Part shown: positions 1 through 7,851 of the stretch, piece by piece
Layout of the letters: the number at the start of each line of letters is the position of its first letter
Numbering within the stretch: the first letter of the stretch is position 1
Assembly (NCBI RefSeq): GCF_021215455.1
Contig: NZ_JAJPWV010000002.1
Coordinates: forward strand, 744,001-808,000
DNA length: 64,000 nucleotides
Reading direction: 5' to 3'
Origin: Mucilaginibacter roseus
Lineage (GTDB): Bacteria > Bacteroidota > Bacteroidia > Sphingobacteriales > Sphingobacteriaceae
Program-made: the position numbers and the translations under genes
Notes under the pieces: model-generated
The model's database searches: none
What the model was told of the DNA's origin: nothing
What the model saw: only the letters and a program-made list of their open reading frames with translations

Positions 1-1
1 A

Positions 2-268
2 AAATTCAAGGTTGATTTTTCGAGCGTTGATACTGATATATTAAAAGGCGGCGAGGATAATTTCAAGATGCTTGATAGCATTATATCTGACATCGAAGTA
101 CGCAGCATGAAGGTACCTGTATTGCTTCGCCAGTATATTGGTTTAAATGCCAAGATCATCTGCTTTAATATCGATCCTAAGTTTGCCGACTCGCTTGACG
201 GTTTCCTTGTACTCGACCTGGAAAAGGTACCTCAGGAGATGCTCGACAAACTTGCAAAAAGCTCATAA
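2..268 (+). CDS. C-terminal end of a lysophospholipid/GNAT-like acyltransferase (partial)
   Basis: The reading frame is open from the left edge, so only the last 88 codons are present. The tail (VLLRQYIGLNAKI, then FNIDPKFADSLDGFLVLDL and a VPQEML segment) resembles the C-terminus of Bacteroidota acyltransferases of the hemolysin/OlsB-like GNAT plus PlsC type, where a chain of the form LLRQYxxxNAxxxxFNxDPxFxxxLDGLxxLDL is common. Such enzymes make aminolipids or phospholipids at the inner membrane. The catalytic part lies outside the window, so the function is inferred from the tail alone. The gene ends at a strong hairpin terminator. Confidence 0.5.
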   Translation, partial: KFKVDFSSVDTDILKGGEDNFKMLDSIISDIEVRSMKVPVLLRQYIGLNAKIICFNIDPKFADSLDGFLVLDLEKVPQEMLDKLAKSS

Positions 269-271
269 AAC

Positions 272-303
272 AAAAAGGGTTGGCAAAATTGCCAACCCTT
301 TTC
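272..303. terminator. Bidirectional intrinsic terminator
   Basis: Perfect 12-bp inverted repeat (274-285 and 290-301) around a 4-nt loop, with A-rich sequence on the left and T-rich on the right. It can stop both the plus-strand acyltransferase and the convergent minus-strand lipoprotein gene. Confidence 0.85.
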
Positions 304-321
304 TATGTAGTTGCTATTTGA

Positions 322-1770
322 TTATTTAACAGCACCAGGAGTTGTGTACGGAAGGCTTTGAGGATCAAAGCTTGCCCATCCAGAAGCCCAGTTCTCGGTA
401 CCGAAAGCACCTTTGAAAGCTACTTTATCAAACCAGCTGTTGTTTACTTTAGCATTGGTGAAAACTGCACCTGTTAACGCAACTGAACCTGATTTTTGAG
501 TAAAGTTTGGAACACCAGCTCTTGTACCACCAGCTATATCAGCTGAGAACTTATATGGATCAGTATAAAAATCTGAAGCATAAGATGCTGGCAAGAAGCT
601 ATTATCAGCAGTTAGCAGGGTAGTAACCGCAGCAAGCGCAGCGCTTGAAGCTTTGATTTGATTACTTTTACCATTGCTGCCAGCTACAATATTACCTGAG
701 AATACTGATGTACCATCTAACAATGCTTTTGATGAATTGATAGTGCTGTTAGCCGGACGAGCGTCGTCATAAAAAACACCTTCAGTGTAACCCGCAATTA
801 CAGAGTTAAAGATGCTGATAGCAGAGTTACGACGGATTTGAGCACCGTGCTGGAAGTTAGCGTTGATGTTGCTCATGTCTGCTTTTTCAACCGGACCTAA
901 TATGGTAACGTTTGAGAATACAGCGTTAGTTTGAGGGGCATCGTTAGTACCGTTTGCGTTGTTGTCTGACTCGAAACCGTTTGAGCCTGATACGTCAGCA
1001 GTAGCAGCTAAACGCTGGGCTAAAGCATATTGAATTTTACCGGAAAAGCCGTTGTCGGTATCAAAATCATCATCCCAGGTATCGATAGCTAATAAGTGTT
1101 TAGCGTTTACTGAACCACCAAACCACTCGAAAGCGTCGTCACCTGAGCGGTAAACCTCTACATAATCAATTGTAGTGCCTGAACCAACGCTACCAAAGGT
1201 AATACCGTTGATCTCGTTATCAGGGCTTAGAGCGATACCGGCAAACTCAACACGTACATATTTTAAAGTACCAGAGTTATCAGTATCATCAGTACCGCCG
1301 TGTTTACCTTTATCGGTAGCATCAGATATGCCTTCGATAGAGATTGATGTACCACCATTGTTTTTAGCTTTACCTAAAAGGATCAAGCCACCCCAATCAC
1401 CTTCTTTACGTGCACCTGCAGCTACGTTTGATGTAAAAACGATTGGTTTATCTACAGTACCTGTAGCATTTATTTTTGCACCGCGGGTAATAATCAAAGC
1501 ACCTTTAGTTGCTTTGTCACCTTTAATTATTGTACCTGGCTCAATGGTTAACGTGGCATTGTTAGTTACAAAAACATTACCCTTTAAAAGGTAAATCTTA
1601 TCTGCAGTCCAGGTGGTATTGCTTGTAATATCGCCTTGCACAGTAACCGCGTTTCCTGTTTCGCCACCAGTAATTGGAGGTATAATCAGTTCGCCATCTG
1701 AATCGCTCTTAGAGCAGCTTGTTACCACAACGGCCGCGCTCAGTAAAACAAGTAATAATTTTTTTTTCAT
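322..1770 (-). CDS. Beta-helix-like surface lipoprotein paired with the TonB receptor
   Basis: 482-residue exported lipoprotein. The frame is open to 1809, but the start at 1770 (MKKKLLLVLL) gives a clean signal peptide with lipobox VTSC about 20 residues in, followed by an acidic stretch (SKSDSDGE) of the kind that can act as a surface-export tag in Bacteroidota. The body has short repeated strands (LTIEPGTIIKG, ITRGAKINATG, GDWGGLILLGKA, ISIEGI) typical of a right-handed parallel beta-helix. The same protein type is often found next to TonB-dependent receptors, sometimes mislabelled 'multidrug transporter'. It lies 113 nt downstream of the receptor stop codon on the same strand, so the two probably form one operon. 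The ligand is unknown; the role as receptor partner is inference. Confidence 0.7.
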   Translation of the reverse strand: MKKKLLLVLLSAAVVVTSCSKSDSDGELIIPPITGGETGNAVTVQGDITSNTTWTADKIYLLKGNVFVTNNATLTIEPGTIIKGDKATKGALIITRGAKINATGTVDKPIVFTSNVAAGARKEGDWGGLILLGKAKNNGGTSISIEGISDATDKGKHGGTDDTDNSGTLKYVRVEFAGIALSPDNEINGITFGSVGSGTTIDYVEVYRSGDDAFEWFGGSVNAKHLLAIDTWDDDFDTDNGFSGKIQYALAQRLAATADVSGSNGFESDNNANGTNDAPQTNAVFSNVTILGPVEKADMSNINANFQHGAQIRRNSAISIFNSVIAGYTEGVFYDDARPANSTINSSKALLDGTSVFSGNIVAGSNGKSNQIKASSAALAAVTTLLTADNSFLPASYASDFYTDPYKFSADIAGGTRAGVPNFTQKSGSVALTGAVFTNAKVNNSWFDKVAFKGAFGTENWASGWASFDPQSLPYTTPGAVK

Positions 1771-1883
1771 TTTTATCGTTTCTGTTTCTTTCCTCAAAAG
1801 TGTAAACACAACATAAATTCATTATTACCGCACGTTAAAATGTGTGTTAATAATACTCATGCTGTGTTTACATTAATTTAATT

Positions 1884-4682
1884 TTAGAAGTTATAAGTGA
1901 AGGTAAACGAGTAGTTGGTTCCTACACGGTATGAACGTAATGTCTCATCAGCACTTGGTTCATACTTTTTACTGGTATTGTTATCAAAGTAATAGTTGTA
2001 ACGAGCGTTCAATATATCGTTAGCATTGAATTTTAACTCACCTTTACCTTTAAGCATTTTAGTGCTCAACTGAAGGTCAACCACGTTACGGGGCGCTTCC
2101 CAAACACTTGGCACATAAGTACCTGCTGCCAGGTAAAGCCTGCGGCCAACACGATTATACAAAGCATTGAAGTTAAATTTATTGTTCAGGAAGCTATGCT
2201 GTAAACCTGCGTTTATAACGTATGGCGCCTGGCCAACCATCGGTCTGCCGGCTTCAAGGAAATTGACACCACCGTTAGATGGGTTATCAACCCTTGATTT
2301 AATAACAGCTACGTTTGTGTAAACAGTGGTATTTTTTAACAAATCAGCTGATGATAAAAATTCGAGGCTTTTGCGTAACTCCAATTCAGCACCGTATAAG
2401 TAGGCTTTATCAGGGTTAAAGTAAGATATCATACGGGTTGAGGTAACATCGTTATTGTAGGCCTCTATAGCATTGTTAAACCTTTTGTAGAAGGCTGATA
2501 CCGAAATAATTTGACCTGCTGAAGGATAAAGCTCATAACGTAAGTCAAAGTTATCAATCAAGGTGCGTTTTAGGTTTGGATCACCCTGGCGGATAAGCAG
2601 TAACTCATAATCATATACCTGAGATTGTGCCAGCTCCCTGAATTCCGGACGGGCAAGCGTGCGGTAATATGATGCTCTTAAGTTTGTTTTTTCGTTAAGG
2701 CTGTAAGTAAAGTTAGCCGATGGTAAAACGTCCAGGTAATCCTTTTTGATCGTTTCAGCGTTCAATCCTTTCGGATCAAGCTCCAGGTTAAATTTCTCGG
2801 CACGTACACCCCAAACTACACGCAGGTTTTCACCAAACTTGTTATCTAACATGACATAAGCCGCATTGGTGAAAGAGTTTGCTTTATATGAGTCGACGTT
2901 ACCAAATGGCTCGCGCACTTCATAATAGTTATTGTTAAGCAAAGCTTTGTCAAACAACTGACTTGGCGGCAAGGTCCTGATCCAGTTATTGATCTCATCG
3001 CCATTGCTTGAACGAATTTGCAGGCCAAGGAAACGCAGATCAAAGTTCCTGTCGCGATAGTAGCTGCTTAAACCGGCTTTAAACGTTGCCGACTGATTGA
3101 ACATTTTTAGCGGCAGAGAGTAATTAACAGCGGCGTTGTAATTATTCTCATTCAGCTTTGAAAATAAGGTAGTATTATCCTTACCAACGGTAGTAACGTC
3201 AGCCATAAATTGGGCATCAGGATCATTCCTGTCGCTTATGTTACGGGCATAACCTACCTTACGCTGATCAGGCTGATCATTTATCACGTTGGCATAGCTC
3301 AAGGTCCAGTTAATTTTTGAGCCTTTATCGCCAAGCGGGTTAGTACCTTCTAATGTTGACTTGAACAACGATTTTTGAAGCAGATCGTAAGCAAAATAGC
3401 GAATATCAGCACCGCGGGCGGTATTCTCACCGGTACGTGCAAGGTACTGATCATCATATACGCGGTTATAGATGTTTTTAAAGGTAATTTTGCTTTTACC
3501 ATAGGTGTAACCAAAGTTAGCCAGCGCACCTACGCTTGTAGAAAACTTGGTGATATCATCGCTATAATTACGGTAATCCAGATAGTTGATCTTCAGATCA
3601 TTTACAATGTTTTGCGAGTTACGGTAAGTAAGGCCTACTATGGCACCAAAACGGTTTCCATTTTCAAAATCCTTAACACGGCCAATAGTAAATTGATGAT
3701 TTTGAGTTGGCAACGCGGTGTTGGTATACGTTTTCAGATTAAGCGGAATATTACGTGCAACAGCAACGTTTTGCTGAGCGGTAAGTCCGTTTTCTATCTG
3801 AGTAAAGTTCGGGAAGTTTTTACTTAGTGATTTGTCGCCATTATCAAATGCGAAATAATCGGTAGCGTTACGTGCGCCTGATTTAAAATCTTTAAACGTT
3901 GACGCCGTATTATAACCACCACTTATACCTACACTAATAAAGTTTTGATCAGGAATATCTTTTGTAGAGATATTGATGGCACCACCGGCAAAATCGGCAG
4001 GCAGGTCAGGCGTGGCTGTTTTGGTGATGGTTAAGTTTTCAACCAGTGATGACGGAACGATGTCAAAAGAGAAAGCCCTGGTATTGATCTCGGTACTTGG
4101 TAGTACAGTGTTATCTAATAAAGCTAAGTTATAACGATCGCTCAAACCGCGGATAACCACGAACTTGTTATCCTGCACGGTGGCACCACTTACACGTTTT
4201 AAAACGTCGGCCGTGTTTCTATCCGGAGACCTTTTGATTACCTCTGATGAAATACCATCAGATATAGATGCATTATTTTTTTGAGCGGCGTATAACGATG
4301 CTACAGATGCCTGTCGGTAAGTTGCTTTGATCACTACCTCGCCCAGGGCGTTGCTGGCTGACTCAGATAGGCTGACATCCAGATTAGTTGTAGCGCCGGC
4401 TTTAACCACGACATCGGATATTGATTTGGTTTGATAACCTACATATTTAACCTCTACGGTGTAGCGGCCCGCCGCAACGTTAGCGAGCGAGTAACGGCCT
4501 TCAACGTTAGCAGCAGCGCCCTTGGTTGACCCTTGCAACACTACTGTAGCGCCAATGAGGGTTTCCCCGGTTTTTTGATCGATGATTTTACCGGCTATTT
4601 TACCGGCCGACTGAGCAAATAAGTTACCTGCAGATAGGTTTATCGTGAGCAGGGTAACAATTAATGTAAATAATTTTTTCAC
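1884..4682 (-). CDS. TonB-dependent outer-membrane receptor
   Basis: 932-residue TonB-dependent receptor. Residues 1-24 are a signal peptide (ending NLFAQ). About 28-115 form a carboxypeptidase-regulatory-like domain (GKIAGKIIDQKTGETLIGATV). About 130-240 form the plug, with DVLKRVSGATV, VIRGLSDRY and the TATPDLPADFAGGAINI motif. The rest is a 22-strand-type barrel ending in an aromatic C-terminus (TFTYNF). The only usable start is a GTG at 4682, because the next upstream in-frame codon of interest is a stop. Its promoter region carries an unusual 11-bp-phased repeat array and a consensus -7 box. It is probably co-transcribed with the beta-helix lipoprotein. The substrate is unknown; the operator layout hints at control by an OmpR/PhoB-type regulator. 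Confidence 0.9.
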   Translation of the reverse strand: MKKLFTLIVTLLTINLSAGNLFAQSAGKIAGKIIDQKTGETLIGATVVLQGSTKGAAANVEGRYSLANVAAGRYTVEVKYVGYQTKSISDVVVKAGATTNLDVSLSESASNALGEVVIKATYRQASVASLYAAQKNNASISDGISSEVIKRSPDRNTADVLKRVSGATVQDNKFVVIRGLSDRYNLALLDNTVLPSTEINTRAFSFDIVPSSLVENLTITKTATPDLPADFAGGAINISTKDIPDQNFISVGISGGYNTASTFKDFKSGARNATDYFAFDNGDKSLSKNFPNFTQIENGLTAQQNVAVARNIPLNLKTYTNTALPTQNHQFTIGRVKDFENGNRFGAIVGLTYRNSQNIVNDLKINYLDYRNYSDDITKFSTSVGALANFGYTYGKSKITFKNIYNRVYDDQYLARTGENTARGADIRYFAYDLLQKSLFKSTLEGTNPLGDKGSKINWTLSYANVINDQPDQRKVGYARNISDRNDPDAQFMADVTTVGKDNTTLFSKLNENNYNAAVNYSLPLKMFNQSATFKAGLSSYYRDRNFDLRFLGLQIRSSNGDEINNWIRTLPPSQLFDKALLNNNYYEVREPFGNVDSYKANSFTNAAYVMLDNKFGENLRVVWGVRAEKFNLELDPKGLNAETIKKDYLDVLPSANFTYSLNEKTNLRASYYRTLARPEFRELAQSQVYDYELLLIRQGDPNLKRTLIDNFDLRYELYPSAGQIISVSAFYKRFNNAIEAYNNDVTSTRMISYFNPDKAYLYGAELELRKSLEFLSSADLLKNTTVYTNVAVIKSRVDNPSNGGVNFLEAGRPMVGQAPYVINAGLQHSFLNNKFNFNALYNRVGRRLYLAAGTYVPSVWEAPRNVVDLQLSTKMLKGKGELKFNANDILNARYNYYFDNNTSKKYEPSADETLRSYRVGTNYSFTFTYNF

Positions 4683-4704
4683 TTGATCTGATTTTAATCA
4701 AGCG

Positions 4705-4712
4705 CAAAATTA
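4705..4712 (-). promoter_or_regulatory. Bacteroidota -7 promoter box of the receptor gene
   Basis: The minus strand reads TAATTTTG, an exact match to the TAnnTTTG -7 consensus of the Bacteroidota primary sigma factor. It lies 22 nt upstream of the GTG start, which gives a very short leader. No TTTG-type -33 element lies at the usual distance; that place is taken by the phased repeats, as expected for an activator-dependent promoter. Confidence 0.5.
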
Positions 4713-4781
4713 TTAACCCAATGTTAGCGGTATGTTACAGGTACATTACGTTAATTTAGTATAAATGTTAATTCAATATTA
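4710..4781 (-). promoter_or_regulatory. Operator-like array of hexamers phased every 11 bp
   Basis: On the plus strand, hexamers begin at 4710 (TTATTA), 4721 (ATGTTA), 4732 (ATGTTA), 4743 (ACATTA), 4754 (ATTTAG, degenerate), 4765 (ATGTTA) and 4776 (ATATTA), exactly 11 bp apart. In the direction of the receptor gene they read TAACAT-like. Direct repeats with 11-bp spacing are the hallmark of PhoB/PhoP-OmpR winged-helix response regulators (E. coli PHO box; TTAACA repeats for B. subtilis PhoP). The array abuts the -7 box and replaces the -33 element. The regulator and signal are inference; no regulator gene is adjacent. Confidence 0.5.
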
Positions 4782-4786
4782 ACAAC

Positions 4787-5320
4787 CTAAATATTCAGAC
4801 GCAATGGCTTTAGTATGAGGTGCCATAAATATAAAGGCCCTATAAGCAGGTTTCGTAGCCTCACTGAAGCACTGGGTTTAGCCTGCTCTAACCCTTCAGC
4901 AAGCATGATAGCAGTGATACTTACAACGGTTACTATCAGCGGAACTATGTAAAATGCAGGCCCACCGGCTTGTTCCCAATGCTCGAGTTTGATAATAAAA
5001 AAGCTGAACGCGAAGTAAGTAAACAAAATGAAATATGACAGCACCGGCGACAACCGGTAATAACAAAATACGCTTATAGCCAGCACAAAGGAAGCCCAAT
5101 TAACAAAGCCGTTATACTGGCCTAAGAAAGCAATGTGCGGAAATGGAATGGCCCACACCAGTGCGAATAAACCGAAAAACAAAAAAGGTGTGGCTATATA
5201 GCTAATGACTTTATTAACCGGATGCTGATGGGCAGCCTCGTAAGCTGCAAAGAGCTGGTGGACTTTGCGCCGGGGCTCTACCGTCGGAGAAGATTTTTGT
5301 ACTGTTTTATTTTTAGACAC
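4787..5320 (-). CDS. DUF962/Mpo1-like membrane protein
   Basis: 177-residue membrane protein of the DUF962 (Mpo1/YGL010W-like) family. Yeast Mpo1 is an Fe(II)-dependent dioxygenase acting in alpha-oxidation of 2-hydroxy fatty acids. The family segment is visible as YEAAHQHPVNKVISYIATP (from about residue 27), followed by about four hydrophobic spans (FLFFGLFALVW, WASFVLAISVFCYY, FILFTYFAFSFFI, IVPLIVTVVSITAIML). In the usual HxxxxNxxxH pattern the first His (H31) and Asn (N36) are present, but the last His position is Ser40. Translation appears to begin at GTG; no in-frame ATG exists upstream. It follows the rny terminator. Confidence 0.7.
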   Translation of the reverse strand: MSKNKTVQKSSPTVEPRRKVHQLFAAYEAAHQHPVNKVISYIATPFLFFGLFALVWAIPFPHIAFLGQYNGFVNWASFVLAISVFCYYRLSPVLSYFILFTYFAFSFFIIKLEHWEQAGGPAFYIVPLIVTVVSITAIMLAEGLEQAKPSASVRLRNLLIGPLYLWHLILKPLRLNI

Positions 5321-5334
5321 CGTAGTAAAAGCGA

Positions 5335-5359
5335 AAACCCTCTGCCAGGCAGAGGGTTT
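5335..5359 (-). terminator. Terminator after rny
   Basis: 12-bp inverted repeat (5335-5346 and 5348-5359) around a single central base, followed on the minus strand by TTTT. It lies directly after the rny stop codon and upstream of the DUF962 start. Since a one-base loop cannot form, the inner pairs must open to a loop of at least 3 nt. Confidence 0.7.
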
Positions 5360-5363
5360 GTTA

Positions 5364-6926
5364 TTATTTTGCGTATGAAACTGAACGCGTTTCCCTAATC
5401 ACTGTTACCTTGATCTGGCCCGGATAGGTCATTTCGGTTTGTATGCGGTTGGAGATATCAGCCGCCAATACTTCTGATTGTGCGTCGGTTATCTTTTCAC
5501 TTTCAACCACTACGCGCAGTTCGCGGCCGGCTTGTATAGCGAATGTTTTTTCAACACCCGGATATGATAAGGCCAGGTCTTCAAGTTCCTTTAAACGTTT
5601 AATATAGCTTTCAACCACCTCACGACGTGCACCAGGGCGTGCGCCTGATATTGCATCGCATACCTGGATGATTGGAGACAACATTGAGGTCATCTCTATT
5701 TCATCGTGGTGAGCGCCTATGGCGTTGCAAACTTCAGGATGCTCTTTATATTTTTCAGCCAATTGCATACCCAAAATAGCGTGCGGCAGTTCCGGGTTAT
5801 CATCAGGTACTTTACCAATATCGTGCAGTAAGCCTGCACGTTTGGCCAGCTTTACATTCAAGCCTAATTCAGCCGCCATGGTAGCGCAGAAGTTAGCTAC
5901 CTCGCGCGAGTGCTGCAGCAGGTTTTGCCCGTACGATGAACGGTAACGCATACGGCCAACCATACGGATCAGCTCCGGGTGCAGGCCGTTGATACCCAAA
6001 TCAATTACGGTACGCTCACCTATCTCTACGATTTCTTCCTCAATTTGCTTTTTGGTTTTGGCAACCACCTCCTCAATACGTGCAGGGTGAATACGGCCGT
6101 CGGTAACCAAACGGTGCATAGCCAAACGGGCTATCTCACGCCTTACCGGGTCAAAGCCTGACAATATGATCGCCTCCGGAGTATCATCAACAATAATCTC
6201 AATACCGGTAGCCGCCTCAAGCGCACGTATGTTACGTCCTTCGCGACCAATGATACGGCCCTTGATCTCATCGTTCTCTATGTTGAAGATAGATACCGTA
6301 TTCTCAATTGCAGCCTCAGTAGCAGTACGCTGTATGGTTTGGATAACAATCTTTTTAGCCTCTTTGGTAGCGGTGAGTTTGGCCTCGTCAACAATATCCT
6401 TAATTTGCGCCATGGCCTTGCTACGTGCTTCTTCGCGCAGGTTATCTACTAACTGGTTCTTGGCTTCTTCGGCAGACAAGCCCGCAATAGATTCGAGTTG
6501 CTTAACATGCTCCTGTTTCAGCAAATCAACTTCCTCTTGCTTCTTAACAGCAATCTCGGTTTGCTTCTCCAGGTTTTTACGCGTATTGTCTAACTCCTGC
6601 TCCTTACGGTTAGCATTCTCAAGTTTTGAATTAAGCGATTGCTCTTTTTGGCGGATACCGTTTTCACGTTGAGAAAGGGCATTATTTTTTTGATTTACTT
6701 CCTGCTCATGCTCGGCTTTCATTACCAAAAATTTCTCTTTGGCTTCAAGCAGCTTGTTCTTTTTTAATATCTCCGCATTGTTCTCCGCATCCTTTAATAT
6801 CTTTTTAACCTTATTTTGAGCAGATACTTCCTGATCTTTAAACAGTTTGCGTAATAAAAAACGGCCGATGACGATGCCAACCCCGACACCAATCAGCAGC
6901 CCGATAATAACATATAAAAAATCCAT
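5364..6926 (-). CDS. rny: Ribonuclease Y
   Basis: 520 residues, the usual length for RNase Y, a membrane-anchored endoribonuclease that starts mRNA turnover. Domain order matches the family: an N-terminal membrane helix (residues 3-22, [19 protein letters not shown]); a long coiled coil rich in K/E/Q (about 30-200); a KH domain with the RNA-binding loop [10 protein letters not shown] (about 220-285); and an HD phosphohydrolase domain with the metal-binding LLHDIGKV motif and a later HHDE (about 335-430). ATG start at 6926. It follows zapA and the 6S-like RNA, and ends at a hairpin terminator. Confidence 0.97.
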   Translation of the reverse strand: MDFLYVIIGLLIGVGVGIVIGRFLLRKLFKDQEVSAQNKVKKILKDAENNAEILKKNKLLEAKEKFLVMKAEHEQEVNQKNNALSQRENGIRQKEQSLNSKLENANRKEQELDNTRKNLEKQTEIAVKKQEEVDLLKQEHVKQLESIAGLSAEEAKNQLVDNLREEARSKAMAQIKDIVDEAKLTATKEAKKIVIQTIQRTATEAAIENTVSIFNIENDEIKGRIIGREGRNIRALEAATGIEIIVDDTPEAIILSGFDPVRREIARLAMHRLVTDGRIHPARIEEVVAKTKKQIEEEIVEIGERTVIDLGINGLHPELIRMVGRMRYRSSYGQNLLQHSREVANFCATMAAELGLNVKLAKRAGLLHDIGKVPDDNPELPHAILGMQLAEKYKEHPEVCNAIGAHHDEIEMTSMLSPIIQVCDAISGARPGARREVVESYIKRLKELEDLALSYPGVEKTFAIQAGRELRVVVESEKITDAQSEVLAADISNRIQTEMTYPGQIKVTVIRETRSVSYAK

Positions 6927-6944
6927 TCTTTAAGTTTATAAAAT

Positions 6945-7107
6945 AAAAAAACCGCAACTAAATCTTAAGTGTCATGTATTGAAAAACCTCTTATCAGATA
7001 ATTGGGCCGGTGCTATCGTTAAATACACGAAGTAACGTATGCTTCCATTGGCACGCTGATATTGAAGCGTTAAGTTTTTAATAGTGAAACTCAAGATTTA
7101 ACCGCGG
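6945..7107 (-). ncRNA. ssrS: 6S RNA-like regulatory RNA
   Basis: About 160-nt non-coding stretch between zapA and rny. The 5' end (from 7107, CCGCGGTTAAATCTTGAGT) and the 3' end (CACTTAAGATTTAGTTGCGG, ending at 6952) can form 19 uninterrupted base pairs with several G-U pairs, followed immediately by seven T residues (6951-6945). Inside, TATTAAAAAC pairs with GGTTTTTCAATA (one bulge), TATCAG with CTGATA, and ATACG closes a hairpin with CGTGT. A long, almost continuous hairpin with interrupted helices and a terminator tail is the architecture of 6S RNA, which binds RNA polymerase holoenzyme. In E. coli ssrS also lies directly downstream of zapA. The identity is inference from structure and synteny. 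Confidence 0.62.
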
Positions 7108-7116
7108 CTAAATCTT
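7093..7116 (-). other. Alternative hairpin competing with the 6S closing stem
   Basis: Perfect 8-bp inverted repeat AAGATTTA/TAAATCTT with an 8-nt GC-rich loop. Its 3' arm is the same strand that would form the closing stem of the 6S-like RNA, so the two folds exclude each other. The motif TTAAGATTTAG followed by YYGCGGTT also recurs near the 3' end of the RNA. It could be a zapA 3' processing or attenuation element. Confidence 0.4.
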
Positions 7117-7149
7117 AATTCGCTCATGATTATGTAAAGAACGTTATTA

Positions 7150-7440
7150 CTACTTTGAGAAAAAGTCAGTCAGTAACTGATCAAGCTGATAAACTTTATC
7201 GGCCACTTCGGTATCTTCCGCCGTGACTTTTTTCTCTGCTTTTAATGATGATGTTGCATAATGCAATACACACATCGACAGCAGATCTTGCTTATCTCTT
7301 ACCGCATAATTTTCCTGGTATTCTTTTATACGGTCGTTAATCAATTTCGCTGCCCGCCTTATAATTTCCTCTTCCTCCATGTTTACCTTTAAAGGGTAAA
7401 CTCTGTCAGCAATATTTATTTTTATGGAGATTTCTCCCAT
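7150..7440 (-). CDS. zapA: Cell division protein ZapA
   Basis: 96 residues, typical ZapA length. ZapA binds and crosslinks FtsZ filaments at the division ring. The N-terminal beta part reads GEISIKINIADRVYPLKV, followed by a helical segment (EEEEIIRRAAKLINDRIKEYQ) and the DKQDLLSMCVLHYATSSL motif that begins the C-terminal dimer/tetramer coiled coil. ATG start at 7440. It is 22 nt downstream of the small coiled-coil gene and upstream of the 6S-like RNA and rny, a zapA-rny order that recurs in Bacteroidota. Confidence 0.92.
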   Translation of the reverse strand: MGEISIKINIADRVYPLKVNMEEEEIIRRAAKLINDRIKEYQENYAVRDKQDLLSMCVLHYATSSLKAEKKVTAEDTEVADKVYQLDQLLTDFFSK

Positions 7441-7462
7441 TTGAGCTATTCACATTTTTGCA

Positions 7463-7753
7463 TTACTTTTTCAGCAATACAATACACTTGTCAATTTCCT
7501 GCACAAAGTCGTTAATTTTTTGCTTAATGTCAAGGCTTTTTTCATTTGTATCTGAAAACGACTTGGCCACTTTCAATACACGAAGCTTCTCTTCCAACTC
7601 CGCGGTCTTGTTTTTGCTGGTTGTAAGCGCCACACTTAACGACTGATTTTCAAGCCGCATCAGGTCATTTTCCTCTTGCAGTGCAGCGCAAAGTTCCATT
7701 AACCTTTCGGTTTTTTCAATAATCGAATTTAATTGTTCGCCTAATTGTGGCAT
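7463..7753 (-). CDS. Small coiled-coil protein upstream of zapA
   Basis: 96 residues, predicted almost wholly as coiled coil: heptad-like hydrophobic positions run through NSIIEKTERLMELCAALQEENDLM and LENQSLSVALTTSKNKTAELEEKL. No signal peptide or membrane segment. The gene stands just upstream of zapA with a 22-nt gap, which suggests a cytoplasmic cell-division role, perhaps similar in kind to ZapB (also a short coiled coil). No sequence identity to ZapB can be claimed from inspection. ATG start at 7753. Confidence 0.75.
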   Translation of the reverse strand: MPQLGEQLNSIIEKTERLMELCAALQEENDLMRLENQSLSVALTTSKNKTAELEEKLRVLKVAKSFSDTNEKSLDIKQKINDFVQEIDKCIVLLKK

Positions 7754-7774
7754 CTTTTTAATTATTGATTTAAT

Positions 7775-7820
7775 GAATTATTGAGGGATTGAATTACCGG
7801 ATACATCGAATCAATAATTC
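7775..7820 (-). repeat. Inverted repeat in the pheT / coiled-coil gene spacer
   Basis: Perfect 10-bp arms GAATTATTGA (7775-7784) and TCAATAATTC (7811-7820) with a 26-nt loop. A further copy of ATTATTGA occurs at 7761-7768. No T-tract follows on the minus strand in terminator fashion, so the role (attenuator, mRNA processing site or chance in AT-rich DNA) is open. Confidence 0.35.
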
Positions 7821-7851
7821 TATAATTCCTTAATTCAATATTTCCCCAACA

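Noticed and set aside
3375..3827. 150-codon open frame antisense to the TonB receptor
   Set aside because: No start context or domain and fully covered by the receptor barrel.
6166..6672. 168-codon open frame antisense to rny
   Set aside because: Serine-rich translation (the complement of the coiled-coil Glu/Ala/Lys codons) with no domain; rny itself is certain.
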